Shown: positions 1 to 6,060 of the stretch, in pieces
Numbering within the stretch: position 1 is the first letter of the stretch
Layout of the letters: the number at the start of each line of letters is the position of its first letter
Assembly (NCBI GenBank): GCA_017528675.1
Contig: JAFXOO010000146.1
Location: 1-12,463 of the forward strand
Direction: 5' to 3'
Origin: Oscillospiraceae bacterium
Lineage (GTDB): Bacteria > Bacillota > Clostridia > Oscillospirales > Ruminococcaceae
Length of the DNA stretch: 12,463 nt
Program-made: the position numbers and the translations under genes
The notes under the pieces: model-generated
Seen by the model: only the letters and a program-made list of their open reading frames with translations
Told to the model about the DNA's origin: nothing
The model's database searches: none

Positions 1-323
1 ATGCGCATGCTTCCGGTTTCCCGGTCAACCGGAAGGCACTGGAGAAAGCACTTGCGGATGACACCATCCCGCATGACGAGCACCACACAGCGAGCCTGCA
101 AATGGACGGTGTGGAAGTGGAATACGGCGAAGCGACACAGGAGGAGCTGGCGTTTTTCAAAAGCTACCTCGACAGCCTGCACACCAGTATTCTGAATGAC
201 ACGACCATCACGGTGATCGTGCAGGAGGAAGCCGGGAAGTTCTTCGCCGGGGACTGCACGGCAGAGAGCGCTGCTGCCGCCATTCAGGGGCGTGTGAGCC
301 TGTATCTTTCGGAGCAATCCTAA
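1..323 (+). CDS. ABC transporter extracellular solute-binding protein, C-terminal end (partial)
   Basis: The frame is open from base 3 to the TAA at 321-323 and gives about 106 residues of a protein that begins before the window. The start of the piece reads GFPVNRKALEKAL and the end reads FFAGDCTAESAAAAIQGRVSLYLSEQS in part; both are typical of the C-terminal lobe of family 1 (sugar-type) solute-binding lipoproteins, where an 'FPV.k.al' segment is followed by a last helix of the type 'G..taeeaA..iq.rv.lYl.E'. Such proteins capture a ligand outside the membrane and deliver it to an ABC permease. No permease or ATPase gene follows, because a terminator hairpin comes directly after the stop, so any partners must lie upstream. 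The ligand cannot be told from this fragment. An internal ATG at 102 is in frame but is not the real start, since homology-like sequence extends upstream of it. Confidence 0.75.
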   Translation, partial: AHASGFPVNRKALEKALADDTIPHDEHHTASLQMDGVEVEYGEATQEELAFFKSYLDSLHTSILNDTTITVIVQEEAGKFFAGDCTAESAAAAIQGRVSLYLSEQS

Positions 324-354
324 TGCACAGCCTGCCGGGATTTGCCAGGCAGAA

Positions 355-395
355 AGCGCAGCAGGGCGGCGGCCGCCCTGCACCCGCATTTTTTT
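355..395 (+). terminator. Rho-independent terminator after the solute-binding protein gene
   Basis: GCAGGGCGGC (361-370) pairs perfectly with GCCGCCCTGC (372-381). The stem can extend outward through a small internal loop (GCG 356-358 with CGC 385-387). A run of seven T follows at 389-395. It lies 32 bases after the stop codon at 323, which fits the end of the upstream transcript. Confidence 0.75.
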
Positions 396-433
396 GTATT
401 TTTGACAGTCAGTGCGCATTGATAGCTATTCTG

Positions 434-476
434 ACACCTGCGGGTGTTCTGACAAAGTGCGCCGTCAATCCGGCGC
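434..476 (+). promoter_or_regulatory. Two inverted repeats just upstream of the MutS-like gene promoter
   Basis: ACACC-tgcg-GGTGT lies at 434-447 and GCGCCG-tcaatc-CGGCGC at 459-476, the second ending two bases before the -35 box at 479. Four copies of TGACA (403, 432, 450 and 480) are spread through the same stretch. Their position suits operator sites, but no regulator is identified and they could simply be hairpins. A second TTGACA at 402-407 has no good -10 box at 17 bases. Confidence 0.3.
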
Positions 477-478
477 TC

Positions 479-507
479 TTGACAGACACTCTGCTATGTG
501 CTATACT
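479..507 (+). promoter_or_regulatory. Sigma-A promoter of the MutS-like ATPase gene
   Basis: TTGACA (479-484), 17-base spacer, TATACT (502-507). Transcription would start near 514, giving a leader of about 20 bases that holds the ribosome binding site AAAGGAG (521-527), seven bases before the ATG at 535. Confidence 0.8.
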
Positions 508-534
508 GAAAAAAATACAGAAAGGAGCTTCCTT

Positions 535-2154
535 ATGGCTCATGAAATCCATGCCTTCAGCCTGCTTGCACCGGAGGGCGCAAAGCCCTGTACACCGCTT
601 GGTGATACAGCCGTCAATGACCTGTCACTGGAATATCTCAGCCGGAAGATGTCGCAGAATGACACCGAACAGGCGGTGCTGCTAAGCATGCTGCGGGCAA
701 TGCCGTCAGATGCGGCAACGGTTGCCTACCGGCAGGCTGTTTACCGTGATCTGCGGGAGGAGCCGGCATTTTGCGGCAAGCTCATGGAGATTTTTGATGC
801 GATGCAGTTCGGGGCGATTGATGACAGCTATGCCAATTACAGCAATTCGAGCATCCTCCAGCTCATTGACCGGGTACGAACGCTTGACCAGTACTGCACG
901 GCAATCAGCGGCATCCGGGAGCTGCTGCAAGGCAAACAGTTCCGCTCCGCAGCCATGCAGCAGTTTTCGGAATACATCACCTCAATTTACGAGAGCAGCG
1001 GCTTTTCAAAGCTGACCGAGGACATCCTTGTGCTCGGAGATGATATTCTCGGCATAAAGAGCATGACGCTCGGCATCAATTTCGACCACAATTTCACCCC
1101 GAAAGAAGCCGGCATCCTCTCACTGAACACCTATGAATTCGGGGAAAAGGGCTTCCTGGAGAAGTTCCTGCAATTCCACCGGAAGCATCATCCGGAGGAT
1201 AAGGATTTACAGCAGTTCACGATGCTCACACATGCAAAGCCTGCGGAGGCGAAGGAAAATCTGCTGATGAACAATCTCTGCCGGCTGATCGAGGAGATGC
1301 TTCCGTCCGTGACGGTCAGACTTCGCCGTGCGCTCAAACGGTATACGGATATGAGCGGCATCATGCTGGCAAGGCTTGGTAATGAGCTGCTGTTCTATAC
1401 CCGTTTCGTGGAGCTGGAGGAGCGGCTGACACAGGCAGGCTATGCATGTGCCATTCCGGATTGCACAGCGAATGATACGCTGCTGCGTGGGTTCTACAAT
1501 ATCAAGCTGGCACTGTGCAGGCTGGACGGCATCGTGGAAAACGAGATTGTGTGCAACACGCTGCGCTTCACACAGGAGCGTCCTGTGATGATTCTGACCG
1601 GCCCGAACCAGGGCGGAAAGACCGTTTTTACGCAGGGCATCGGGCTGGCGTTTCTGCTGGCGCAGCATGGCGTATTTGCGCCGTGCAGTGAGGGACGGCT
1701 CCGGCTTTGTGACGGGATTTTCACGCATTTTCCGGCAGATGAGAACCGCACTGTCTCGTTCGGCAGGCTTGGCGAGGAGGCAGTGCGCTTCCGTGAGATC
1801 TGTGCTGCGGCAACGAGAGACAGCCTGCTGCTGTTCAACGAATCCTTTGCCACGACAAGCCACACGGAATCCCTGTATATTGCGAAAAACGCACTGCAAT
1901 ACCTCTGTCTGCTCGGTGCAAGGACATGCTTCAACACCCACATGCATGAGCTTGGTGCCGATACAGATTCCCTGCGGCCGGAGGGCGCATCCTGCGGGGC
2001 TGTGAGCGTTGTCATGGGCAAGCGTGGGACACCGGATGCCTATGTGGTGCATGAGGGCGTTCCGGACGGGCTGAGCGATGCAAAAGCGATTGCGGAGCAG
2101 TATGGCATCACCTTCTCCCAGTTATGCAGCAACGGGACTGCCCCGCCCGCTTGA
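535..2154 (+). CDS. MutS-family ATPase without mismatch-recognition domains
   Basis: A 539-residue protein. The open frame runs further upstream, but ATG 535 is chosen because AAAGGAG sits seven bases before it and a promoter at 479-507 lies inside the longer frame. The C-terminal part is a MutS-type ABC ATPase: Walker A GPNQGGKT at residues 356-363, a THF segment near 397-399, the Walker B region LLLFNES at 431-437 and the switch region THMHELG near 468-474. Asparagine (N435) stands where most MutS proteins have aspartate; as I recall, one short-MutS branch carries 'NE' here together with 'GPNQGGKT', so this is probably a branch trait. The N-terminal 330 residues look helical, like the MutS core and lever. 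The N-terminal mismatch-binding domains and their F-x-E motif are absent, and the protein is much shorter than MutS1 (about 850). DNA binding or recombination-related work is possible, but the cellular role is unknown. The gene is monocistronic or reads through into the next operon. Confidence 0.85.
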   Translation: MAHEIHAFSLLAPEGAKPCTPLGDTAVNDLSLEYLSRKMSQNDTEQAVLLSMLRAMPSDAATVAYRQAVYRDLREEPAFCGKLMEIFDAMQFGAIDDSYANYSNSSILQLIDRVRTLDQYCTAISGIRELLQGKQFRSAAMQQFSEYITSIYESSGFSKLTEDILVLGDDILGIKSMTLGINFDHNFTPKEAGILSLNTYEFGEKGFLEKFLQFHRKHHPEDKDLQQFTMLTHAKPAEAKENLLMNNLCRLIEEMLPSVTVRLRRALKRYTDMSGIMLARLGNELLFYTRFVELEERLTQAGYACAIPDCTANDTLLRGFYNIKLALCRLDGIVENEIVCNTLRFTQERPVMILTGPNQGGKTVFTQGIGLAFLLAQHGVFAPCSEGRLRLCDGIFTHFPADENRTVSFGRLGEEAVRFREICAAATRDSLLLFNESFATTSHTESLYIAKNALQYLCLLGARTCFNTHMHELGADTDSLRPEGASCGAVSVVMGKRGTPDAYVVHEGVPDGLSDAKAIAEQYGITFSQLCSNGTAPPA

Positions 2155-2179
2155 CACCAGGCGGATATGGGTGTATAAT
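2151..2179 (+). promoter_or_regulatory. Consensus sigma-A promoter of the ExbB/ExbD-like operon
   Basis: TTGACA (2151-2156), 17-base spacer, TATAAT (2174-2179): a perfect consensus. The -35 box contains the TGA stop (2152-2154) of the MutS-like gene. Transcription should start near 2186, leaving a leader of about 28 bases with the ribosome binding site GGGGAGG (2198-2204). No terminator separates the two genes, so readthrough from the MutS-like gene is also likely. Confidence 0.85.
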
Positions 2180-2213
2180 GTAGAAAAATGATGTTTTGGG
2201 GAGGATCAAAGGG

Positions 2214-2732
2214 ATGGACTTTATCAGCCGTTTTCATATTATTGAGATCTGGATTATCCTGTGGACAGTGACGACAGCGTTTTTCTTCTACCGATGCTTT
2301 GCAGTATCCAAGACGCTCCGGGATGTGCTGCAACCACGCAGCCGCAGAGCCAATCCTGATGCACTGAAGAAGGATGCACCTGAAACACCGGATGATGTAC
2401 GAAAACTTGAGGATACGATTGTAATGCAGCGTGACCGCATGAATATGTGGTACTCGCTTGCGGCGAATTTTACCACGGCGCTGCCGCTGTGGGGTATGTT
2501 CGGCACGGTTATGTCACTGATCGGACTTGCAGGAAATCTGGACGGGACGGAAATGCCTGTCGATCAGTTCTTCACAGCACTGTATACCACGGCACTGGGC
2601 ATTGTTTTCGGAATCGGCGGCAAGGTCGCTGACTCCTTCCTTTCCGTCAAGGTCGTTGCCAACAACAAGGAGACTGACACGCTTCTGGAGCGCAACAGCC
2701 AGCGTCAGGATGCACAGGAGAAAGCTGTATGA
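2214..2732 (+). CDS. MotA/TolQ/ExbB-family proton channel subunit
   Basis: A 172-residue membrane protein. ATG 2214 is preferred over an in-frame TTG at 2196 because GGGGAGG (2198-2204) ends nine bases before the ATG. Three membrane segments can be seen: about 8-28, 84-108 and 118-138. A charged cytoplasmic stretch (about 30-78) lies between the first two, as in TolQ/ExbB. Family signatures are PLWGMFGTVMSLIGL at 91-105, matching the 'PLLGLLGTV' start of TM2, and TALYTTALGIVFGI at 121-134, matching the 'AL..TA.GL' of TM3. T98 and T126 fall at the conserved channel threonines. Family members form pentamers around ExbD-type helices and convert ion flow into mechanical work. The following gene starts within its stop codon (ATGA), and that gene supplies the partner. 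Classical partners (TonB, Pal) act on an outer membrane, which this organism should lack, so the target is unknown. At 172 residues it is shorter than ExbB (about 240). Confidence 0.8.
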   Translation: MDFISRFHIIEIWIILWTVTTAFFFYRCFAVSKTLRDVLQPRSRRANPDALKKDAPETPDDVRKLEDTIVMQRDRMNMWYSLAANFTTALPLWGMFGTVMSLIGLAGNLDGTEMPVDQFFTALYTTALGIVFGIGGKVADSFLSVKVVANNKETDTLLERNSQRQDAQEKAV

Positions 2733-3310
2733 AGATCAGAGAAATCATCCTCGACTTCACTTCCCTCCTGGACGTCATTATGATTATCCTGTTCTTCTTC
2801 ATCCTCAATTACCGCCAGCAGATGCAGACCCGTGTGGAGCAGGCGGAGCAGAACGCCGCTGCGGCTGTGGCAGCGGCAGATGCGCAGATGGAGGAGGCAG
2901 ATGCACTTCAGCTTGAGGCAGAGGCAGCGCTTGCGGCGATGGACAGCTCCGCACAGGCGGACAACACCAGAGCGCTGCTCGAATTCAGCAGAGGGGAAAA
3001 TGTGAACATCTGCCTTGTGACCGGCGAGGAGGGCTGGCGGCTTGATGTGTACAGAGCCGGAGCCCGTATCGGTTCCGTTACCGACCGCAGGAGCCAGAAA
3101 ATCGGGCTGGAGCTGAACCGGATTTTTGCAGCGGCAGGCTATGCGCCGGACGGCGTGATTCTATGTGTATTCAGCTATGATTCGACACAACCGGGCACAC
3201 GCACAGCGTATGAGACTGTGACTGAGGCCTTCGGGCAGATCAAAACGGGCAACCGGCATTTCTATTACACTGAGCTGGACGGCGCCCTGACCGGCGCAGA
3301 AGGAGAATGA
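2729..3310 (+). CDS. ExbD/TolR/MotB-like motor subunit with the membrane aspartate
   Basis: A 193-residue protein. ATG 2729 overlaps the upstream TGA by four bases (ATGA), and AGGAG at 2716-2720 lies eight bases before it. Residues 9-27 read DFTSLLDVIMIILFFFILN, the ExbD/TolR hallmark: a short cytoplasmic N-terminus and one membrane helix opening with aspartate (D15), the expected ion-carrying residue. Residues 29-75 form an alanine- and glutamate-rich probable coiled coil. Residues 92-184 show a strand, turn, strand, helix, strand, helix, strand order (LDVYRAG, then IGSVTD, then a helix near 122-136, then VILCVFSY, then a helix near 157-171, then FYYTEL) that resembles the ExbD external domain. 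This last match is my fold-level inference, not a clear sequence match. It should work outside the membrane, with its helix inside the pentamer made by the preceding gene product. The coiled coil between membrane and domain is unusual for ExbD. Confidence 0.75.
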   Translation: MKIREIILDFTSLLDVIMIILFFFILNYRQQMQTRVEQAEQNAAAAVAAADAQMEEADALQLEAEAALAAMDSSAQADNTRALLEFSRGENVNICLVTGEEGWRLDVYRAGARIGSVTDRRSQKIGLELNRIFAAAGYAPDGVILCVFSYDSTQPGTRTAYETVTEAFGQIKTGNRHFYYTELDGALTGAEGE

Positions 3311-3312
3311 GC

Positions 3313-3771
3313 ATGTACAAGGTGAAAGGATATGCTGCAAATCCTGTAGCGATCATCATCGGCGCAGCGGTATGTGTGGTTGCCGGAGTGGCCATCGGCG
3401 CTTACGGCATGTATGCCTACATGTCCGCACACCAGGGCGGCCTGGGGGATGGCGAGGAGCTGGCACCGTTTGAGGAATCCGTCGGGGAAGTGCCGTCCGA
3501 GAGCATCCCGCTTGTCACTGAGCCACCGACTGAGGCGATGACACAGCCTTCCACACAGGCAATTACCTCTGTGGAAATCGTGGTGGCGGGGAATGGCTAT
3601 CTCTATGCGGACAAGCCCGTCACACTCGACGGGATTCTCGGTATCCTACAGGTGATGAAAACGGACATGCCGGTCAAGGTGACGGATGAAAATGCCTCAC
3701 TTGCGGCATACCGGGCACTGATTGACCTGCTGAAGGAGCAGAATGTGGCGTATATTGAAGCGGTAAAATAA
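3313..3771 (+). CDS. Second ExbD-like protein, membrane anchored, without the membrane aspartate
   Basis: A 152-residue protein from ATG 3313, two bases after the upstream stop. An earlier in-frame ATG at 3307 (154 residues) overlaps that stop as ATGA, but GGAG (3302-3305) lies only one base from it and a better seven bases from 3313. Residues 10-36 are a single small-residue-rich membrane helix (NPVAIIIGAAVCVVAGVAIG) without any acidic residue. A proline-, threonine- and glutamate-rich linker (about 46-84) follows. Residues 86-151 resemble the ExbD external domain: VEIVVAGNGYLYADKPVTLD, a helix, PVKVTDENASLAAYRALIDL, then NVAYIEAV. This parallels the family pattern 'i.v..dG.yy.....v.l..l...l......pv.i.aD....y..v..v.d.l...gv..i.l'. 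It is the last gene of the operon, followed by a strong hairpin. It may form a mixed dimer with the preceding protein. Confidence 0.7.
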   Translation: MYKVKGYAANPVAIIIGAAVCVVAGVAIGAYGMYAYMSAHQGGLGDGEELAPFEESVGEVPSESIPLVTEPPTEAMTQPSTQAITSVEIVVAGNGYLYADKPVTLDGILGILQVMKTDMPVKVTDENASLAAYRALIDLLKEQNVAYIEAVK

Positions 3772-3972
3772 TGCAGAGAATCCCCGTTTCCGGTAGTACG
3801 GCTGCCGGAAACGGGGATTCTGTGCTGCTGCTTTGCGAAGCAGTTCATGCTGCATGAGCGCCAGGTCAAGGACATCGGGCACGCCGTCCTCGTTCGTAAT
3901 GATTTCTTTCCGTCTTTTGCAAAACTGGAAGCCTGCCCGTTCCGTTTCCGGAGCGGGCACTTTTCCCGTCAC
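3697..3972 (-). CDS. Possible small gene coupled to asnB (doubtful)
   Basis: A 91-codon frame starts with GTG at 3972-3970 and overlaps the asnB stop as GTGA. The first 50 or so codons use the same codon style as neighbouring genes (GAC, GGC, GTG, CTG, CTC) and give a plausible helical segment, EDGVPDVLDLALMQHELLRK. The frame then runs through the hairpin at 3821-3777 and into antisense sequence of the ExbD-like gene, so the last 25 or more residues are unlikely to be real. No domain is recognised. There is no clear ribosome binding site of its own. It could be a coupled small protein, the remnant of a decayed gene, or chance. Confidence 0.2.
   Translation of the reverse strand: MTGKVPAPETERAGFQFCKRRKEIITNEDGVPDVLDLALMQHELLRKAAAQNPRFRQPYYRKRGFSALFYRFNIRHILLLQQVNQCPVCRK
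3777..3821. terminator. 17-base-pair hairpin at the end of the motor operon
   Basis: 3777-3793 pairs perfectly with 3805-3821 around an 11-base loop. It begins six bases after the stop codon at 3771. No T tract follows on the plus strand (GTGCTGCTGCTTTGC). On the minus strand the flank is more T-rich (CTGCATTATTTTACC). It may end transcription in both directions or protect the 3' end of the message. Confidence 0.55.
3934..3964. terminator. Hairpin between the convergent motor operon and asnB
   Basis: TGCCCGTTCCG (3934-3944) pairs with CGGAGCGGGCA (3949-3959) as 11 pairs including one G-T. A short CTTTT (3960-3964) follows on the plus strand. It starts ten bases after the asnB stop on the minus strand, where a TTTT also occurs 14 bases beyond the stem. 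Likely a weak bidirectional terminator. Confidence 0.45.
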
Positions 3973-5807
3973 AGAACCACGCTGATACCGAAACGCTCCA
4001 TCCAGTAATCAAGCTGGACAAAGTAGGCAATTGTCTGCGGGCGGGTCATAAGCTGACCGTACCACTGGACATTGTCGTCCCCCTCCAGCAGCCGCATCAG
4101 CGCTTCCCTCGTCACGATTTGCAGCACCGGTGCCTCCGGATTTTGCAGACGCTTTTGCAGCATTTCCGTAACTGCCGCCAGATAGGCCGGATGATGGGTT
4201 TTGGGATAGGGGCTCTTTTTCCGCCAGAGTACCTCCTCCGGCAGATAGTCCCGCATTGCCTCCCGGAGCAGTCCCTTTTCATAGCCCCGGTATTCCTTGA
4301 ATTCCCACGGCACATTGTAGAGATACTGCGCAATCCGGTAGTCGCAGAACGGCACCCGGACTTCAAGGGCGCTGTACATGCTCATCCGGTCCTTGCGGTC
4401 AAGGAGTGTCTGCATGAACCAGTCGGTATTCAGCCGCAGCATTTCCCGCATGCGCCGCTCTGTGGGGGAGTCTCCCGGCAGCACTGCCGTGCGGGCAAGT
4501 GTCGCCTGATAGGCTGCATCCACATCCCTGCGCTCCCGCAGAAGCTCTGCAATTTCCGGCCGTGCAAACTCCATGCGGTAGGCGGTGCTCTGCGACCAGG
4601 GGAAGCCCCAGGCTGCCCGGATTTCCGGATCCCGGTACCACGGATAGCCGCCGAACAGCTCATCCGCACATTCCCCCGAAAGTGCCACCGTCACATGCTC
4701 CCGGATCTCCCTGCAAAACAGCAGCAGGGAGGCATCCACATCTGCCATTCCGGGCAGTCCCCTTGCATCCACTGCTGCATAGAGCGCTTGCGCAAGCGCA
4801 GGCGTGTCGATCACCGTCCAGTGGTGCTCCGCATGGAGCGCCTCCTGCATACAGCGGATATAGGCAGGGTCAGAATTCGGCTGGAACCTGCTCTTTCTGA
4901 AGTATTTGTCATTGTCCCGGTAATCGACCGAGAAGGTGTGCAGCGGTGTGCCGTTCCTGGCAAATTCCCGTGCTGCCACCGCCGAGATCAGGCTCGAATC
5001 CAGTCCGCCTGAAAGGAAGGTGCCGAGCGGTACATCCGACACAAGCTGACGCCGGATTGCATCGGTCACAAGATACCGCACATGCTCGGCAGTCTGTGCA
5101 AAATTATCCGGATGCTCCGCCGCTTCAAGTGACCAGTACGTCCGCTTTTGCAGGCCGTTTTCCCTGGTATAGAAGGCGCATTCCGCCCGTTGCAGCTCCT
5201 TTACATCCCGCAGCACCCCGCATCCCGGTGTGCGTCCCGGCCCGAACAGCAAAAGCTGGCTGATGCCCTCGATGCCGATTTCATGCGGCACATCCGGATA
5301 TTCCAGCAGGCAGCCAAGCTCCGAGCCAAAGACCAGCCGCTCCGGTGTCAGATGATAGAACAGCGGCTTGACGCCCATCCTGTCCCGTGCCAGAAAAAGC
5401 CGCTGACGCTTCTGCTCCCAGACGGCAAAGGCAAAAATCCCGTTGAACAGCGTCACACATGCCTCCCCGAATACCGCATATGCCATGAGCACTGCCTCGG
5501 TATCCGAGCGGGTCGTGAGCCTACAGCCTGCTTCTGCAAGCTTCTGCCGGACTTCATCGGTGTTGTACAGCTCCCCGTTGTAGACGATGGAGTAGACCTC
5601 ATCCCGGTATGCCCGGTGCATCGGCTGCCGCCCGAATTCCGGATCAATAACGGCAAGCCGTGTATGGATGAGCGCTGCATGCTCCGTCAGCAGCATTCCC
5701 CGCTGGTCCGGGCCACGCCGCACAATTGCCTCCTGCATCCTGGCACAAATGCGCTCCCTGTCATGCAGATCCTCTCCGAAGGAAATGATGCCTGCAATTC
5801 CGCACAT
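3969..5807 (-). CDS. asnB: Asparagine synthetase, glutamine-hydrolysing (AsnB)
   Basis: A 612-residue cytoplasmic enzyme that makes asparagine from aspartate, ATP and glutamine. The frame continues 35 codons upstream, but the start is ATG 5807: the next residue is the catalytic cysteine (MCGIAGI), which must be N-terminal, and AAAGGGG precedes it. The glutaminase domain (about 2-210) has C2, HTRL with R50, RRGPD at 30-34, YNGEL at 76-80 and the SDTE loop with D102. The synthetase domain (about 230-600) has the ATP-pyrophosphatase loop SGGLDSS at 266-272 and SGECADELFGGY at 377-388. Near the C-terminus are DRKDRMSMYSALEVRVPF and KKSPYPKTHHPAY, both typical of bacterial AsnB/AsnO. Length fits the family and all key residues are present. 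The gene is divergent from a LysR-type regulator with a shared control region. No tRNA-dependent amidotransferase gene is nearby. Confidence 0.96.
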   Translation of the reverse strand: MCGIAGIISFGEDLHDRERICARMQEAIVRRGPDQRGMLLTEHAALIHTRLAVIDPEFGRQPMHRAYRDEVYSIVYNGELYNTDEVRQKLAEAGCRLTTRSDTEAVLMAYAVFGEACVTLFNGIFAFAVWEQKRQRLFLARDRMGVKPLFYHLTPERLVFGSELGCLLEYPDVPHEIGIEGISQLLLFGPGRTPGCGVLRDVKELQRAECAFYTRENGLQKRTYWSLEAAEHPDNFAQTAEHVRYLVTDAIRRQLVSDVPLGTFLSGGLDSSLISAVAAREFARNGTPLHTFSVDYRDNDKYFRKSRFQPNSDPAYIRCMQEALHAEHHWTVIDTPALAQALYAAVDARGLPGMADVDASLLLFCREIREHVTVALSGECADELFGGYPWYRDPEIRAAWGFPWSQSTAYRMEFARPEIAELLRERRDVDAAYQATLARTAVLPGDSPTERRMREMLRLNTDWFMQTLLDRKDRMSMYSALEVRVPFCDYRIAQYLYNVPWEFKEYRGYEKGLLREAMRDYLPEEVLWRKKSPYPKTHHPAYLAAVTEMLQKRLQNPEAPVLQIVTREALMRLLEGDDNVQWYGQLMTRPQTIAYFVQLDYWMERFGISVVL

Positions 5808-5883
5808 ACTGAACCACCCCTTTCTAAGGGCAGTATATGCACTGCGCCGGCAGGCGGTGCTGAAGCATACCCGGCGCTGGGAG

Positions 5884-5913
5884 CGGATAAAAAAATTTGA
5901 CAAATTTGTCAAA
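5884..5913 (-). promoter_or_regulatory. asnB control region with an 18-base palindrome
   Basis: TTTGACAAATTTGTCAAA (5896-5913) is a perfect palindrome. It carries a TTGACA -35 box in the minus direction (5912-5907). The -10 at 17 bases is poor (TATCCG, 5889-5884), followed by a leader of about 70 bases to the asnB start. A strong -35 with a weak -10 suggests a promoter that needs an activator, which a LysR-type protein from the divergent gene could be. Another -10-like TATACT at 5837-5832 has no -35. Confidence 0.4.
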
Positions 5914-5918
5914 ACCTC

Positions 5919-5947
5919 TTGACAGATAGTATCTGGTTTAGTATAAT
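5919..5947 (+). promoter_or_regulatory. Consensus sigma-A promoter of the LysR-type regulator gene
   Basis: TTGACA (5919-5924), 17-base spacer, TATAAT (5942-5947). Transcription would start near 5954, giving a leader of about 107 bases before the ATG at 6061. The -35 box lies six bases from the palindrome at 5896-5913, so the two divergent promoters are back to back. Confidence 0.85.
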
Positions 5948-5992
5948 GGTATTATATACTATCATAATGATGGCATGGCTGACACTGTCAGC
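5925..5992 (+). promoter_or_regulatory. Candidate LysR operator elements around the regulator's own promoter
   Basis: GATAGTAT (5925-5932, in the spacer) and ATACTATC (5956-5963, just after the likely start point) form an inverted repeat that brackets the -10 box, a placement that would suit autorepression. Further down, GCTGACA-c-TGTCAGC (5978-5992) is an odd-length palindrome in the leader that could be another protein site or an RNA hairpin. Which element, if any, the LysR protein binds is inference. Confidence 0.4.
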
Positions 5993-6060
5993 AGGGGAAG
6001 CAAAGGGGTACAGAGTTCATTGGGTTTTCTGATGAAAATCATAATAAAGGAGGCGTTATT

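Noticed and set aside
402..432. Additional promoter starting with TTGACA at 402
   Set aside because: No acceptable -10 box lies 16-18 bases downstream (GCTATT at 17; TATTCT only at 19).
412..534. N-terminal extension of the MutS-like protein to an upstream start
   Set aside because: The promoter at 479-507 and the ribosome binding site at 521-527 lie within it, and the extension has no family resemblance.
1207..2052. 281-codon minus-strand frame inside the MutS-like gene
   Set aside because: It is antisense to the Walker A and B region of a clear ATPase, is rich in C, R, Q and H, and has no ribosome binding site or recognisable domain.
535..3771. Zorya-like defence system made of the MutS-like ATPase and the motor genes
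   Set aside because: Zorya needs ZorA with a long cytoplasmic tail, ZorB with a peptidoglycan-binding domain, and helicase or nuclease partners. The proteins here are too short and those partners are absent, so only the distant motor-family relationship stands.
4119..5900. Long plus-strand frames opposite asnB (4119-5012, 5148-5900)
   Set aside because: They are antisense shadows of a complete asparagine synthetase; the composition is rich in H, R, C and P and there are no motifs.
5808..5912. N-terminal extension of AsnB by 35 residues
   Set aside because: The catalytic cysteine must follow the initiator methionine, which fixes the start at 5807; the extension overlaps the control palindrome.
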